From positions 1 through 54,423 of the forward strand of contig CANCJJ010000017.1 of the NCBI GenBank assembly GCA_947378305.1: a stretch of DNA of 54,423 nucleotides, given 5' to 3'. Position numbers and translations under genes: made by a program. Below, piece by piece: positions 36,651 to 45,584 of the stretch; the first letter of the stretch is position 1; each line of letters begins with the position of its first letter. The notes under the pieces are model-generated. The model did no database searches. It worked only from the letters and a program-made list of their open reading frames with translations, and was not told the DNA's origin. This stretch comes from Phenylobacterium aquaticum (GTDB lineage Bacteria > Pseudomonadota > Alphaproteobacteria > Caulobacterales > Caulobacteraceae).

Positions 36651-36702
36651 ATACTACCCTCGATCGACCGGCCTCCGGATGCCTTGGTGTCCCTGGACAG
36701 GT

Positions 36703-37782
36703 CTACAGAGCCCCTGCGCGGCGTTTCCGCGCGCCAAGCACGAACCCGATGACCTTGGCCACGGCCTCATATTGACTAAGCGGGATGTATTCATCGATTT
36801 CAACGCTCGCATAGAGCGCACGCGCAAGGGGAGCGTCCTCGACCACGGGCACACCAGCAGCTTCCGCAATCTCACGTATCCTGAGGGCGACGGCATCCAT
36901 CCCCTTCGCCACGCAGAGGGGCGCTTCAGCCGCACCCTCCTCATATTTCAGGGCCACAGCAAAGTGGGTCGGGTTCATCAGCACCACTGTCGCGCCAGGA
37001 ACTGCGGCCATCATCCGACGTCTGGCTCGCTGAATCCGAATAGCCCTCTGCCGGGCCTTGATGTGGGGGTCACCCTCCGTCTGCTTGAAGTCTTCCTTGA
37101 CCTCTTCCTTTGTCATGCGCTGACGGGTCATGAATCTCTGGCGCTGGAGAAACCAGTCCGCGCCCGCAAGGGCTAGAAGGAATATGCCAACAGCAAAGGC
37201 CAATTTCGTAAGAATCGCAATGGCATAGGGCAGCATAGCCATGGGATCCATCTCGGCCATCTGCCGGACATCCTTAAAATGGGGCTGCAGCACAAACCAA
37301 CCGATAATACTCACGGCAAAAATCTTGAGCAGGGATCGCACGAACTGGATGAATCCATCCAACCCGAACAGTTTCTTGAACCCTGCCATGGGTGACAGCC
37401 GGCTGATATCAAATGCCAAACGGTCAGGCGCCCAGATGAAGCCCGTCTGGATCAGGTGTCCCATTGTCCCGGCGAGTGCTGCCGCAAACAAAACCAATCC
37501 CATGACCGGTGTTGCTGCAAGCAAGGCCTGTCGGGCGACAATCAGACCGCCTTCACCCTGAAGCCTGATCGCATCGGGATGGGCAATGAAGGGCTGAAGC
37601 GCTTCAACCATATTCCGAGCGAGCCAATTCCCGGCAAAGACCAGTGCACTTGCTGCGCCGGCAAAGGAGGCGAAATTGGGCAATTCCAGGGTTTTGACGA
37701 CATCACCCTGGGACCTGGCCCGTTCAAGACGGCGGCCTGTCGGTTCTTCTGTTTTGGAAGCACCACTGCTTTCATCAGACAT
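36703..37782 (-). CDS. flhB: Flagellar type III export component FlhB
   Basis: The 359-residue protein has four membrane helices followed by the cytosolic domain with the autocleavage site NPTH at residues 270-273. Cleavage between N and P switches substrate export from hook/rod to filament. Length and motif 'VPGATVVLMNPTHFAVALKYEEGAAEAP' are canonical. It is separated from fliR by 6 bases and is the last structural gene of the flgBC-fliE-fliQR-flhB unit, with cckA next. Confidence 0.97.
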   Translation of the reverse strand: MSDESSGASKTEEPTGRRLERARSQGDVVKTLELPNFASFAGAASALVFAGNWLARNMVEALQPFIAHPDAIRLQGEGGLIVARQALLAATPVMGLVLFAAALAGTMGHLIQTGFIWAPDRLAFDISRLSPMAGFKKLFGLDGFIQFVRSLLKIFAVSIIGWFVLQPHFKDVRQMAEMDPMAMLPYAIAILTKLAFAVGIFLLALAGADWFLQRQRFMTRQRMTKEEVKEDFKQTEGDPHIKARQRAIRIQRARRRMMAAVPGATVVLMNPTHFAVALKYEEGAAEAPLCVAKGMDAVALRIREIAEAAGVPVVEDAPLARALYASVEIDEYIPLSQYEAVAKVIGFVLGARKRRAGAL

Positions 37783-37788
37783 GAGGCG

Positions 37789-38547
37789 CTATCTCCCGAA
37801 ACTGAGGAGAAGTGAGCGATAGCCATCGACCCAGACCATCCCAATCACGCCCAGGGTCAGGGCCAGGATAGACAGACCGAAAATCACGAGAAGGGGTGAT
37901 GCCACGAAATAGATCTGAAACTGCGGCATGACCCTGCCGATCATGCCAAGCCCAATGTTGAAGACCAGAGCAAAGACAGCCACCGGGGCACTCAATTGCA
38001 ACCCCAGACGAAAGGCACCGGACACTGTGCGAACGGCCAGTTGTACGGAATCATCGACCGGGATCGGTCGGCTGAATGGAAAGATCGTGTAGGACTTAAC
38101 GATCGCCCCAATAAATAGGTGATGCAGGTCCGTCGTCATAATCAGCACCAGGCCCAGCAAGCCCAAAAAGGTGCCCATGGTCGTGGATCCAGGGGCAATT
38201 CCAGGTGCCGAGGTCTGGGCAAATGATAGGGTTGTCTGGATCGAAATGATTTCCCCGGCCACGGAGAGGGCCGCCAGAAAGAACCGCATGATCGTGCCGA
38301 TCATTAGGCCCAGCAGGACCTCCTTGATCACATAGCCCGCCATTCCGCTGACCGTGTCGGGAACCGTTGGCAGGACCGGGGCCAGAACAGGTAAAAGCAT
38401 GATGGTCAAAATAAAAGCAAAGGAGAGCCTGATTCGAACTGGAACTGTGGTGTCCCCCACCCCGGGCATGGTCATGACCATGGAGGCCAGGCGCGCAAAA
38501 ATCAGCGCTCCGGTATAGATTTGCTGGATGGAGGCAAAGGGCTCCAC
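37789..38547 (-). CDS. fliR: Flagellar export gate protein FliR
   Basis: The 252-residue integral membrane component of the export gate has about six helices. Typical elements are 'LIFARLASMVMTMPGVGDTTVPVRIRLSFAF', 'IGTIMRFFLAALSVAGEIISIQTTLSFAQ' and 'IFGLSILALTLGVIGMVW'. It assembles with FliP and FliQ in the export channel. It starts 2 bases after the fliQ stop, so both are co-transcribed. Confidence 0.95.
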   Translation of the reverse strand: MEPFASIQQIYTGALIFARLASMVMTMPGVGDTTVPVRIRLSFAFILTIMLLPVLAPVLPTVPDTVSGMAGYVIKEVLLGLMIGTIMRFFLAALSVAGEIISIQTTLSFAQTSAPGIAPGSTTMGTFLGLLGLVLIMTTDLHHLFIGAIVKSYTIFPFSRPIPVDDSVQLAVRTVSGAFRLGLQLSAPVAVFALVFNIGLGMIGRVMPQFQIYFVASPLLVIFGLSILALTLGVIGMVWVDGYRSLLLSFGR

Positions 38548-38549
38548 CG

Positions 38550-38813
38550 CTACATGCCCGCTATTCGGGCCGCGACCTGTTTCATAAAGCCGCTCATCAA
38601 TGCCCCCATAAAGGGCAGAAACAGCAGGAGCGAGAGGAAGACGGCAATGATCTTCGGGGCAAAGACCAGGGTCGCTTCCTGGATTTGGGTCAGGGCCTGG
38701 AACAGGCCCACAATCACACCAACCACCAAACCAACGATCAAGACTGGCAGGATGAGCTGAATCGTAAGCCAGATCGCGCTACGCCCCAGGTCGAGCACCT
38801 CTGCGCCATTCAT
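38550..38813 (-). CDS. fliQ: Flagellar export gate protein FliQ
   Basis: FliQ is a two-helix hairpin of the export gate. From the ATG at 38813 the protein has 87 residues, starting MNGAEVLDLGRSAIWLTIQL, which matches the family length (about 89). The 'ALTQIQEATLVFAPKI' segment between the helices is the signature. The frame is open up to 38852, but that longer version adds 13 residues not seen in relatives. Confidence 0.93.
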   Translation of the reverse strand: MNGAEVLDLGRSAIWLTIQLILPVLIVGLVVGVIVGLFQALTQIQEATLVFAPKIIAVFLSLLLFLPFMGALMSGFMKQVAARIAGM

Positions 38814-38914
38814 GATGCAACTTTTGGACGAGAGTGAAAAATCATGAGCCACGCTAATTCAAGGAGATGACGTCCCAAACGTTTCCGAAAGGGCGCGCGA
38901 AACAGGTACCGACT

Positions 38915-39220
38915 TCAGATCGGCATGCGCATGATTTCCTGGTAGGCCGTAATCACCTGGTCCCGCACGGCCATCACCGTTTCCAGACTGGTTTCCGCAG
39001 CCGACACCGCCGTGGCCACATCGATCAACTGGGCCTTGCCCTGAGCATGGGCCATGATTTGGGTTTCCGCCGTCTTGGAGGCTGTTGAGGCGTCGTTAAT
39101 TGCGTTGCGAACCATGGATCCAAAATCCATGCCGCCCGAGGCCGCTCCGGCTCCGGGCAATTTGGCTGCCCCGCCTTGGGTGGAAGCATAAGCCTTTGCG
39201 GCAGCGAGTGCGGTGATCAT
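38915..39220 (-). CDS. fliE: Flagellar basal-body junction protein FliE
   Basis: This protein of 101 residues links the MS ring to the rod. The C-terminal helices '[68 protein letters not shown]' carry the FliE pattern, ending in the usual '[10 protein letters not shown]'. The N-terminus is Ala/Gly rich. It lies 12 bases after flgC and about 100 bases before fliQ. Confidence 0.95.
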   Translation of the reverse strand: MITALAAAKAYASTQGGAAKLPGAGAASGGMDFGSMVRNAINDASTASKTAETQIMAHAQGKAQLIDVATAVSAAETSLETVMAVRDQVITAYQEIMRMPI

Positions 39221-39232
39221 GGCCGGAGTTCC

Positions 39233-39652
39233 TTACTTGCGCAGCAGGTCAAGCGTGCGGGACTCCATGGACCGCGCCGTCTCGATGATATTGAGATTGG
39301 CCTCGTAGACCCGCTGCGCTGTGCGCATATCCAGGGCCTCCACAAGCGGATCAACATTTGGCATTTTCACAAAGCCGCGATTATCGGCCGAGGGATGGCC
39401 AGGGTTGAATTCTTCCTTGAAGGCCGTTCCGTCTGGCTGAGCTCCCACCATGCGCACCCCCTGGCCGCCCTCGACCTTGGTTGGACTAAAGACGGGGATT
39501 TGCCGGCGATAGGGATCTCCGCCTGGCGTGCGCGACGTTGAATTTGCGTTGGCAATGTTCTCGGCAATGACACGCATCCGGGCTGATTCTGCCTTCAAGG
39601 CAGACACAGCGATCGATTGGGCGGCCGCGCCGGCTGATCTGATAACAGGCAT
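39233..39652 (-). CDS. flgC: Proximal rod protein FlgC
   Basis: The 139-residue rod subunit is exported without a cleaved signal. The N-terminal 'ALKAESARMRVIAENIANANSTSRTPGGDPYRRQIP' and the C-terminal 'NVDPLVEALDMRTAQRVYEANLNIIETARSMESRTLDLLRK' are the FlgC hallmarks; the ANANS box is the exported rod/hook motif. GGAG lies 8 bases before the ATG. It follows flgB by 11 bases. Confidence 0.96.
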   Translation of the reverse strand: MPVIRSAGAAAQSIAVSALKAESARMRVIAENIANANSTSRTPGGDPYRRQIPVFSPTKVEGGQGVRMVGAQPDGTAFKEEFNPGHPSADNRGFVKMPNVDPLVEALDMRTAQRVYEANLNIIETARSMESRTLDLLRK

Positions 39653-39663
39653 TCAATTGTCTC

Positions 39664-40077
39664 CTATCGACCTGGCGTCCGGGCCGCCATCTTCAGCAGG
39701 TTCATTGATTTCTGATAGAAGCTGATGGCGGCATCATAGTTCATACGCGCCTCCGACATTTTCATCATCTGATCTTCAAGGTCGACACCGTTGCCACCAA
39801 GGGTGGCTTCCGTTTTGGCCTCCTGCTTTACCTTAAACCCGCTATCTGAACCCGCTTGGGCAGTACGCTGGATGTGCCCCGGTTGTGTCAGGGACATGCC
39901 AAGGGTTGTAGAGCTGGACTGCCCATTGCCCTTTACCGTTAAAGGGGCGAGATCAGACGGCATAAAGTTCGGTGTATCCGCATTCGCCACATTCTGGGCG
40001 ATCAGCCGCTGACGCTCACTCTGATATTTCGCCTGGCTCCGAAGCATATTCAGAAGTGGGATGTTTGAAATGTCCAT
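39664..40077 (-). CDS. flgB: Proximal rod protein FlgB
   Basis: The 137-residue rod subunit has 'NMLRSQAKYQSERQRLIAQNVANADTPNF' (rod family box ANADT) and 'QMMKMSEARMNYDAAISFYQKSMNLLKMAAR' at the end. It is the first gene of the early flagellar operon. No ribosome site precedes the ATG; the CtrA box lies 25-39 bases upstream, so transcription should start at or next to the ATG, and the mRNA is probably leaderless (inference). Confidence 0.96.
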   Translation of the reverse strand: MDISNIPLLNMLRSQAKYQSERQRLIAQNVANADTPNFMPSDLAPLTVKGNGQSSSTTLGMSLTQPGHIQRTAQAGSDSGFKVKQEAKTEATLGGNGVDLEDQMMKMSEARMNYDAAISFYQKSMNLLKMAARTPGR

Positions 40078-40101
40078 GAGCTGGAAGGTAAATAAATAGG
40101 G

Positions 40102-40116
40102 TTAATCGGGCGTTAA
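40102..40116. promoter_or_regulatory. CtrA box between flgB and fliO
   Basis: TTAA-TCGGGCG-TTAA is a perfect TTAA-N7-TTAA CtrA site in the 105-base divergent region. For flgB it lies at the -35 position, with an AT-rich TATTTA -10-like run between it and the ATG; for fliO the ATG is 67 bases on. CtrA~P is the known activator of early (class II) flagellar operons in Caulobacter. Confidence 0.85.
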
Positions 40117-40182
40117 TCTCCACTGGGGCAGAAGGTCAAACGGGCCGCAGATCCTCGGCCAGATGAGTCACGATGCACCCTC

Positions 40183-40479
40183 ATGGACCTCGCCAATCTC
40201 GTAAGAGCCCTCTTTGCCTTGATCTTCACAGTAGGCCTCGTGGGACTGGCCGCTGTAGCCTTGCGCAAGCTGGGCCCGGACGCGCTCAACCGGCTTATAC
40301 CGGTTCGAAAGGACCGCCGGATAAACGTCGTCGAAACCCTTGTTCTTGATCCCGCCCGCCGCCTGGTTCTGGTGAATTGTGATGGCGAGGACCGCCTGCT
40401 TCTGCTGGGTGAGGGCCGCGAATTGTCCCGCCCCCTGACCTCCCCTCCCGCCAAAACGGAGACCTCCTCAAATGCGTGA
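40183..40479 (+). CDS. fliO: Flagellar biosynthesis protein FliO
   Basis: The 98-residue membrane protein helps assemble the FliP ring. An N-terminal helix ('LVRALFALIFTVGLVGLAAVAL') is followed by the FliO domain 'DRRINVVETLVLDPARRLVLVNCDGEDRLLLLGEG'. The overlap of 8 bases with fliP and the divergent flgB operon support the call. There is no strong ribosome site. Confidence 0.9.
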   Translation: MDLANLVRALFALIFTVGLVGLAAVALRKLGPDALNRLIPVRKDRRINVVETLVLDPARRLVLVNCDGEDRLLLLGEGRELSRPLTSPPAKTETSSNA

Positions 40480-41281
40480 ACGCCTGAAGCGCATCGCCAG
40501 CCTCTGGCGCTCAGCCATTCTGCCTGAGCTCGATCGGGATGACCTAAAGCGCGCCTTCGGCTTCGCCCTGCTGGCGGTCCTGGCCGGGTTAGTTCTGCCA
40601 GCCCATGCCCTGGCTCAATCCGTGAGTGTTAATCTGGGGTCCGGGGCGGGCCTGACCAACCGAGTGGTTCAGCTCATAGGCCTTCTGACTGTCTTATCCC
40701 TGGCCCCATCGATTGTGATCATGACCACCTCCTTCGTCCGAATGGTCGTGGTCCTGTCCCTGCTCAGGACGGCGCTTGGCCTGCAGCAGAGCCCACCCAA
40801 CGCGGTGATTGTCAGTCTGGCCCTGTTTTTGACGGCGATCGTCATGGGTCCCACACTGCAAAAGTCTTATGATGACGGCATCAAGCCCTTGCTGGATCAA
40901 GAGATCGAGTTAACGGATGCCTTTACCGCCGCTGGCGCGCCCCTGAAGGTCTTTATGCTTAGCCAGGTCGACCGTGAAGATCTGGCCCTGTTCGTCAAGC
41001 TCTCGAAGATAGAACGTCCCAAGACCGCCCAGGAGCTTCCTATCCAGGTGGTCACCCCTGCCTTCATGATCTCGGAATTGAAGCGCGCCTTTGAAATTGG
41101 TTTCCTGCTGTTCATCCCCTTCCTGGTGCTGGATCTGGTGGTCGCCAGTGTTCTCATGAGCATGGGCATGATGATGCTTCCACCGGTTGTGGTGTCACTC
41201 CCCTTCAAACTGATCTTTTTCGTGTTGGTGGACGGCTGGCGACTGGTGGCCGGGAGTCTGGTGGAGAGCTTCCACCAGTAA
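40472..41281 (+). CDS. fliP: Flagellar export gate protein FliP
   Basis: The 269-residue protein forms the pentameric core of the export gate. An N-terminal segment with a signal-like helix ('FALLAVLAGLVLPAHALAQ') precedes 'LIGLLTVLSLAPSIVIMTTSFVRMVVVLSLLRTALGLQQSPPNAVIVSLALFLTAIVM', the FliP signature, and a C-terminal 'SMGMMMLPPVVVSLPFKLIFFVLVDGW'. It ends 8 bases before the convergent TPR gene stop. All typical residues are present. Confidence 0.96.
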   Translation: MRERLKRIASLWRSAILPELDRDDLKRAFGFALLAVLAGLVLPAHALAQSVSVNLGSGAGLTNRVVQLIGLLTVLSLAPSIVIMTTSFVRMVVVLSLLRTALGLQQSPPNAVIVSLALFLTAIVMGPTLQKSYDDGIKPLLDQEIELTDAFTAAGAPLKVFMLSQVDREDLALFVKLSKIERPKTAQELPIQVVTPAFMISELKRAFEIGFLLFIPFLVLDLVVASVLMSMGMMMLPPVVVSLPFKLIFFVLVDGWRLVAGSLVESFHQ

Positions 41282-41289
41282 GGCGGCAC

Positions 41290-44262
41290 CTAACCCTTTT
41301 TGACCGGTGGTGCCTTGCCGGTTGCCGGCTTGTTTGCCAAAGCGGCACCCGGCGAGGTGCCTGCGCGCAATCGATCCTTAACCTTGGTAATCCAGGTCGC
41401 AAACATGTCATTTGCGGTCGTCAATCGGGCGAAATCCTGGGCGGAGACCTGGTCGGCGGCGCTGGAGGTTAAGGCCAGGTTCAAGGCTTCGGCATTGCGC
41501 GCCTTGTCCAGGAATCCCTTATAGCGTGTTCTGAGCCGGGTCAGACTGGCCTCGTCGTCGGCAAGACTATAGGCAATGGCGGCCCGCAGAAGCTTGCCTT
41601 CCTCATCACCGTTTAGCTGTGCCGGAGACTTCCAGCGGTTTCCCAGCGCGGATTCTGAGGCCGAACCGACAGCAGGCCAGGCCTTTTGACGCCAGAGGAT
41701 TTCCATCCGCAGGTCCTGGGCTTCAGGGGTCTTGTCGCCTTCCAAGAATTCACCCGCCGTATCGACCCGCCCCAGATTGATCAGGGCTCGCGCCTCCAGA
41801 CGCCGCCGCTCAAGATTAAGCGGCATGGGCAGAAGGGTGGTTCTGGACCCATTGATCGCTTGCAGGGCGAGTTCCGGCTGGCGGTTCATCAGGTAGATCA
41901 CAGCCAGATCGGTGGCGACCTCTGCCTTCGGGACGCCATCCAGGCGATTTTCGGTCTGATACTTCAAGAGTTCAGCGGCCTGATCCAGCAAGTCGACATC
42001 TACCAGTCGCGAAACCAGTTTGCGCACCATAAGGTCGCCATCAGCCCCCAGCGGGGTCAACTCCTTGAAGTCCAGAAAGAGGGCCAGGGCCTGGATCGGC
42101 TCCAGGCCATCAGCCGCACCCTCGAGAAACAGGGCATGAAACGCCCCGGATAGGTCCGTTTGAAGCTTTTCGGCCTCCGGGATATCCGGCATGCGGTTGC
42201 CTGCGGATCGCAGGGTCTCCAAGCCTTCGCGATATCGACCTTGGTCCAGATAGATTTGACCAAGGGCCCGGATCGTCTGGAGCTCGGACCCATCACCGCG
42301 CCATCTGAACTTCAAAGCGCCGAGGACTTCGGTCGCTTGTTGGGGCGTAACCTTACCGAGTTTCAGACGCAGCTGGGTTGCGTTTCTCATAGCCGCGGTG
42401 GCCAGGGACTCAACCGGCGAAGCTGCGATCGCATTATAAACATTCAAGGCGCGTGTCAGATCGCCTGATGCCTCAAAAATCCGGGCCTGAACCAGCCGTG
42501 TGGCCAGTTCTTCCGTCCCGTTCGTGTGATCAAGAAGCGCCCGACGGACCGAGGACTTGGCCCTCTCAAGGTCCCCCATGGCAAAAGCCGCTTCGGCATC
42601 TGAACGCGCAAAGCGGGTGCGCCAGATTGGCGGCATCTGATTCAGGACCGAAGCGCCTTCGCTATAGCGAGCAAGGGCCTCGGACCATTGCCCAGACTGG
42701 GCAGCGGAATAGGCCTTCCAGAGCGCCGCAGACGGATCCCCCGCGAGGGCCGGCGAGGTCAGGTCAGCTTCCGCTTCCTTATAGCGACGGGACATTATCC
42801 TGGCTATTGCCCGCAATCCCCGAAACTCAGGATCATTTAGTACATAGGGGCTGTTTCTGGCCGTGGCATTCAGGAGACCGATAGCCTCAAAGGAAAGCTC
42901 GGAGCCCACCAAAAAACGCGCAAAAGCCATGCGCGCCTTGACCGGCCCGTTGTGAGTGCGAGCCCCTTCTGCGGAGGCATCAGCCAGCAATTGCTCATAG
43001 CGTTTGTGGAACCCGCCGCGTCCAGTTTGGGCCCAAGCCTCGGTGGTGATCAAACCCGGAAGTATGGCGGCTTGGGGAGGTCCAAGCTGGCTATTTGGCT
43101 GCACCATTCCAGCAGAGATATCTGAGAGCGCCATGCCTGAAGGACGGCCAATATAGACAAGGTCACGATCGTGACGGAGGGTCAGGTCTGGAACCCGAGC
43201 GTCCAGGGCCAAGCCTTGGGCTGAACGCAAAATGGTGACCTCAACATAGTCGCGTTGTGCCGACACCCCCTTGGCTGGCCCCAGGGCGGGCACAATGTCG
43301 AGCACATCCCCCACGATCGGGTCATTGACCTTAAGCGTCCGGGTCGCCCCCGCAACAACACTCTTCAGCGTCGCAGGGCCGGTGGTACCATCCCGTGTGA
43401 GCCGAATTTCACTGGTCGGGCTGAGACGCGGCAAGCCCATGGCCACGGTCCAGACATTTCCTAGTAAGCCGGCGGACAGGGGCTCATTTGCCGGAGACTC
43501 CAGACGTATCGCCGAATAATCCGTGCCGCTCAAAACCTGCAGGGCGGACCCTTGCAGGTAATCCTTGGGAATTGCGGAGACATCCAGGCGCACAGGCGTG
43601 TCAAACACAATCCAGACCGCATTTCCCCGCTGAAACGATGCCGCACCGACGGGCCCCGCCCATGGAAAGACCAGACGCGCGCCACCAGCGTCCCGAAGGA
43701 GCGTGACGCGGACAGCTCCGCCTTCGGGCACGGGATTGGTGGGAACCCGGGTCGAAGCCGGAGCAAGGGCTGGGGTGAGAGCAGATACCAAAGCCATGGC
43801 CGCAGGCCGGGACGGAGCCTGCGGCTTTGCCTTGTCCTGGGGCTTATCTTTTGGGGGCTCAGCCAATTTGGGATCAGGTTTGGCGAAGGCATTGATATAG
43901 GTCGCTCCGTCTGCCCGACCAATTCGCAAATCGGCGTCATCAACGAGCAGAATGGAGAGCTCATACCTGCCCTTAAAACGCCGGCCCTCAACACTCTTGA
44001 TCCACTTCGGCGGCGAGGTCCGCAGAACGGCAATATCGGGATAGGCGTCGACAGCAAAACGCAGGGTCACAGACTGGCCTGAACGACTAACTGCCGCGCC
44101 AGCAGCCCCGGGGCCTGAAACTTCAATCCGCGTGAAGTCCCTGGCTTGACCAACCTTGACCGCCAGCCCGGGCGCGGCTGCTGCAGCTGTTCCCATAGGC
44201 AAGCCAATGGCGACCATGCAGATCGTCGCGACGCTTGAGGTCAGGGCCCGCTTTAGGTGCAT
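41290..44262 (-). CDS. Large exported TPR protein of the flagellar fliLM operon
   Basis: The protein has 990 residues and no named function known to me. A signal peptide ends near residue 28 ('VAIGLPMGTAAAAA'). Residues 30-120 and about 185-350 look like beta-rich, AMIN-like segments ('LAVKVGQARDFTRIEVSG', 'VTLRFAVDAYPDIAVLR', 'VRVTLLRDAGGARLVFPWAGP'). A Pro/Lys linker (about 128-150) separates them. Residues 430-950 are helical repeats of TPR type ('AFARFLVGSELSFEAIGLLNATARNSPYVLNDPEFRGLRAIARIMSRRYKEAEADL', 'QIYLDQGRYREGLETLRSAGNRMPDIPEAEKL'). It is the last gene of the fliL-fliM-pflI-like-motE-like operon, separated from the motE-like gene by 3 bases, and is presumably a periplasmic scaffold for the motor. 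Confidence 0.75.
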   Translation of the reverse strand: MHLKRALTSSVATICMVAIGLPMGTAAAAAPGLAVKVGQARDFTRIEVSGPGAAGAAVSRSGQSVTLRFAVDAYPDIAVLRTSPPKWIKSVEGRRFKGRYELSILLVDDADLRIGRADGATYINAFAKPDPKLAEPPKDKPQDKAKPQAPSRPAAMALVSALTPALAPASTRVPTNPVPEGGAVRVTLLRDAGGARLVFPWAGPVGAASFQRGNAVWIVFDTPVRLDVSAIPKDYLQGSALQVLSGTDYSAIRLESPANEPLSAGLLGNVWTVAMGLPRLSPTSEIRLTRDGTTGPATLKSVVAGATRTLKVNDPIVGDVLDIVPALGPAKGVSAQRDYVEVTILRSAQGLALDARVPDLTLRHDRDLVYIGRPSGMALSDISAGMVQPNSQLGPPQAAILPGLITTEAWAQTGRGGFHKRYEQLLADASAEGARTHNGPVKARMAFARFLVGSELSFEAIGLLNATARNSPYVLNDPEFRGLRAIARIMSRRYKEAEADLTSPALAGDPSAALWKAYSAAQSGQWSEALARYSEGASVLNQMPPIWRTRFARSDAEAAFAMGDLERAKSSVRRALLDHTNGTEELATRLVQARIFEASGDLTRALNVYNAIAASPVESLATAAMRNATQLRLKLGKVTPQQATEVLGALKFRWRGDGSELQTIRALGQIYLDQGRYREGLETLRSAGNRMPDIPEAEKLQTDLSGAFHALFLEGAADGLEPIQALALFLDFKELTPLGADGDLMVRKLVSRLVDVDLLDQAAELLKYQTENRLDGVPKAEVATDLAVIYLMNRQPELALQAINGSRTTLLPMPLNLERRRLEARALINLGRVDTAGEFLEGDKTPEAQDLRMEILWRQKAWPAVGSASESALGNRWKSPAQLNGDEEGKLLRAAIAYSLADDEASLTRLRTRYKGFLDKARNAEALNLALTSSAADQVSAQDFARLTTANDMFATWITKVKDRLRAGTSPGAALANKPATGKAPPVKKG

Positions 44263-44265
44263 GGG

Positions 44266-45084
44266 TTAGGCAGACTTTGCAGGACTTTTGCCCTTTGATG
44301 CCGCGCCGGCAGGTTTCGGCGATGCCGACTTGTCATCCTGAGTCGCCAACTTTGCCGCCGCAGCATTTCGCGCCGCGGCTGCCCGCGCGGCCGCAAAACG
44401 TGTTGCGAGGCCTTCGGTCAGTTTTTTGGCATCCGCAGGCGGCATTTGGGCCAGGATCGCGGAGAGAGACTTTTCCTTCATCTTCGCGGCGATCGGAATC
44501 CGAACCGTGTCATCCAGGAGCACGAGACGGGGAGCAGCATCCTTGGGCTTCATCCCCTCATAGACCTTGACCATCCGGTCGATCTCAGCCTGTTCCTTGG
44601 CATCTCCCTGGGTCAGAAGTCCCTGAATATCTGACTTCAGACCATTCAGGGTCTTGACCTTGGAATCGAGCTTGGCTTCTGCTGCGGCAAGCAAGGAAAT
44701 CTGAACATTGAGGTCCGCCTCCCGTTGGTCCAACTGCCCGCGGCGGGTTCCGAGACTCTGCAGAATCTTGAGTTCGGCCGGAGACAAGCCGGCTTCCTTC
44801 GCCAATTCAGCTGCGGTGGGTGCGCAGACTGGGGCGGGCTTCGGGCGAGCAGGGTCCGGCCCCGGTTTTGTGCCCGGCGTAGCAGGCGCATCCCCCTTTG
44901 CAGGTTGGATACCCTTGGCGGACGTCGCCTTATTCGCCGCAAGATCGGTCTTGGCGACGCTTTGAGCGAAGGCCTGGGCTCCCGAAACCAGGGATTGGAC
45001 ATCCCGCGCCCCGGAAAAGGCATTGATCGCGAGAACACCGACAGCGGCGACGCCCACAAGAGGTAAGATTCGCGGCAGATTCAT
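44266..45084 (-). CDS. MotE-like flagellar protein
   Basis: The 272-residue protein has one N-terminal membrane anchor ('ILPLVGVAAVGVLAINAF'), a Pro/Lys-rich linker and then a coiled-coil ('EAKLDSKVKTLNGLKSDI', about 145-180) leading into an MgtE_N-like helical domain ('MVKVYEGMKPKDAAPRLVLLDDTVRIPIAAKMKEKSLSAILAQMPPADAKKLTEGLATRF'). This architecture is that of MotE, described in Sinorhizobium as a periplasmic chaperone for the motility protein MotC. The tail is Ala/Lys rich. The gene is coupled by ATGA overlap with the preceding pflI-like gene. In this operon it is likely to help assemble stator or motor parts. Confidence 0.8.
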   Translation of the reverse strand: MNLPRILPLVGVAAVGVLAINAFSGARDVQSLVSGAQAFAQSVAKTDLAANKATSAKGIQPAKGDAPATPGTKPGPDPARPKPAPVCAPTAAELAKEAGLSPAELKILQSLGTRRGQLDQREADLNVQISLLAAAEAKLDSKVKTLNGLKSDIQGLLTQGDAKEQAEIDRMVKVYEGMKPKDAAPRLVLLDDTVRIPIAAKMKEKSLSAILAQMPPADAKKLTEGLATRFAAARAAAARNAAAAKLATQDDKSASPKPAGAASKGKSPAKSA

Positions 45085-45584
45085 GCGCGGCCTCCCGGCG
45101 TAGGTCTGCTAGGCGGCAGATCATCATCACGGTCAAAAATATCCTCGTCATAGAGGCCCGGGCGCCGTGCGAGAGGATCGGATCGCCTGATCTCACGCTC
45201 AGGCTCGGGCCGGGGGCGAGGCTGCCGGGCTCCGGACAGGAGCGCCCCAAGTTTGCTGCCCTCCGAATCGGGACCACCGGGGACGTCACGCAGTGAAGCA
45301 GAAGCGAGGCTCTGAGTGTGGTGCTCGAGCCGAGACGCTAAAAGACGCGCAGCATCGATCTGTTGGCCCAGCCCTTCAGCAGCTTCCTCACTGGCAAATC
45401 GCAGATCGGCAAGACCACGTTCGGCCCGGGTCGTCGCCGCATTGAGATCCGTTATCGCCCGGGCGAAGCTGAGTTGACTGTCGCGAAGGGCCTTCAGACG
45501 CTGATTAAGGCGCATGCCGAGGATCAGGGCCAGAATTAGGAGCCCTGCGAGGAGACTATTCAAGGCAATGGCGACAAGGCTCAT
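45081..45584 (-). CDS. pflI: DUF6468/PflI-like protein, flagellar positioning candidate
   Basis: This 167-residue protein has an N-terminal membrane helix ('AIALNSLLAGLLILALILGMRLNQRL'), a helical coil ('LKALRDSQLSFARAITDLNAATTRAERGLADLRFASEEAAEGLGQQIDAARLLASRLE', the DUF6468 region), and a Pro/Arg/Glu-rich disordered tail. Caulobacter PflI, a bitopic protein needed for polar flagellum placement, has a comparable layout and is associated with the fliLM operon as I recall. It overlaps fliM and the motE-like gene by 4 bases on each side. The symbol rests on synteny and layout, not on alignment. Confidence 0.6.
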   Translation of the reverse strand: MSLVAIALNSLLAGLLILALILGMRLNQRLKALRDSQLSFARAITDLNAATTRAERGLADLRFASEEAAEGLGQQIDAARLLASRLEHHTQSLASASLRDVPGGPDSEGSKLGALLSGARQPRPRPEPEREIRRSDPLARRPGLYDEDIFDRDDDLPPSRPTPGGRA

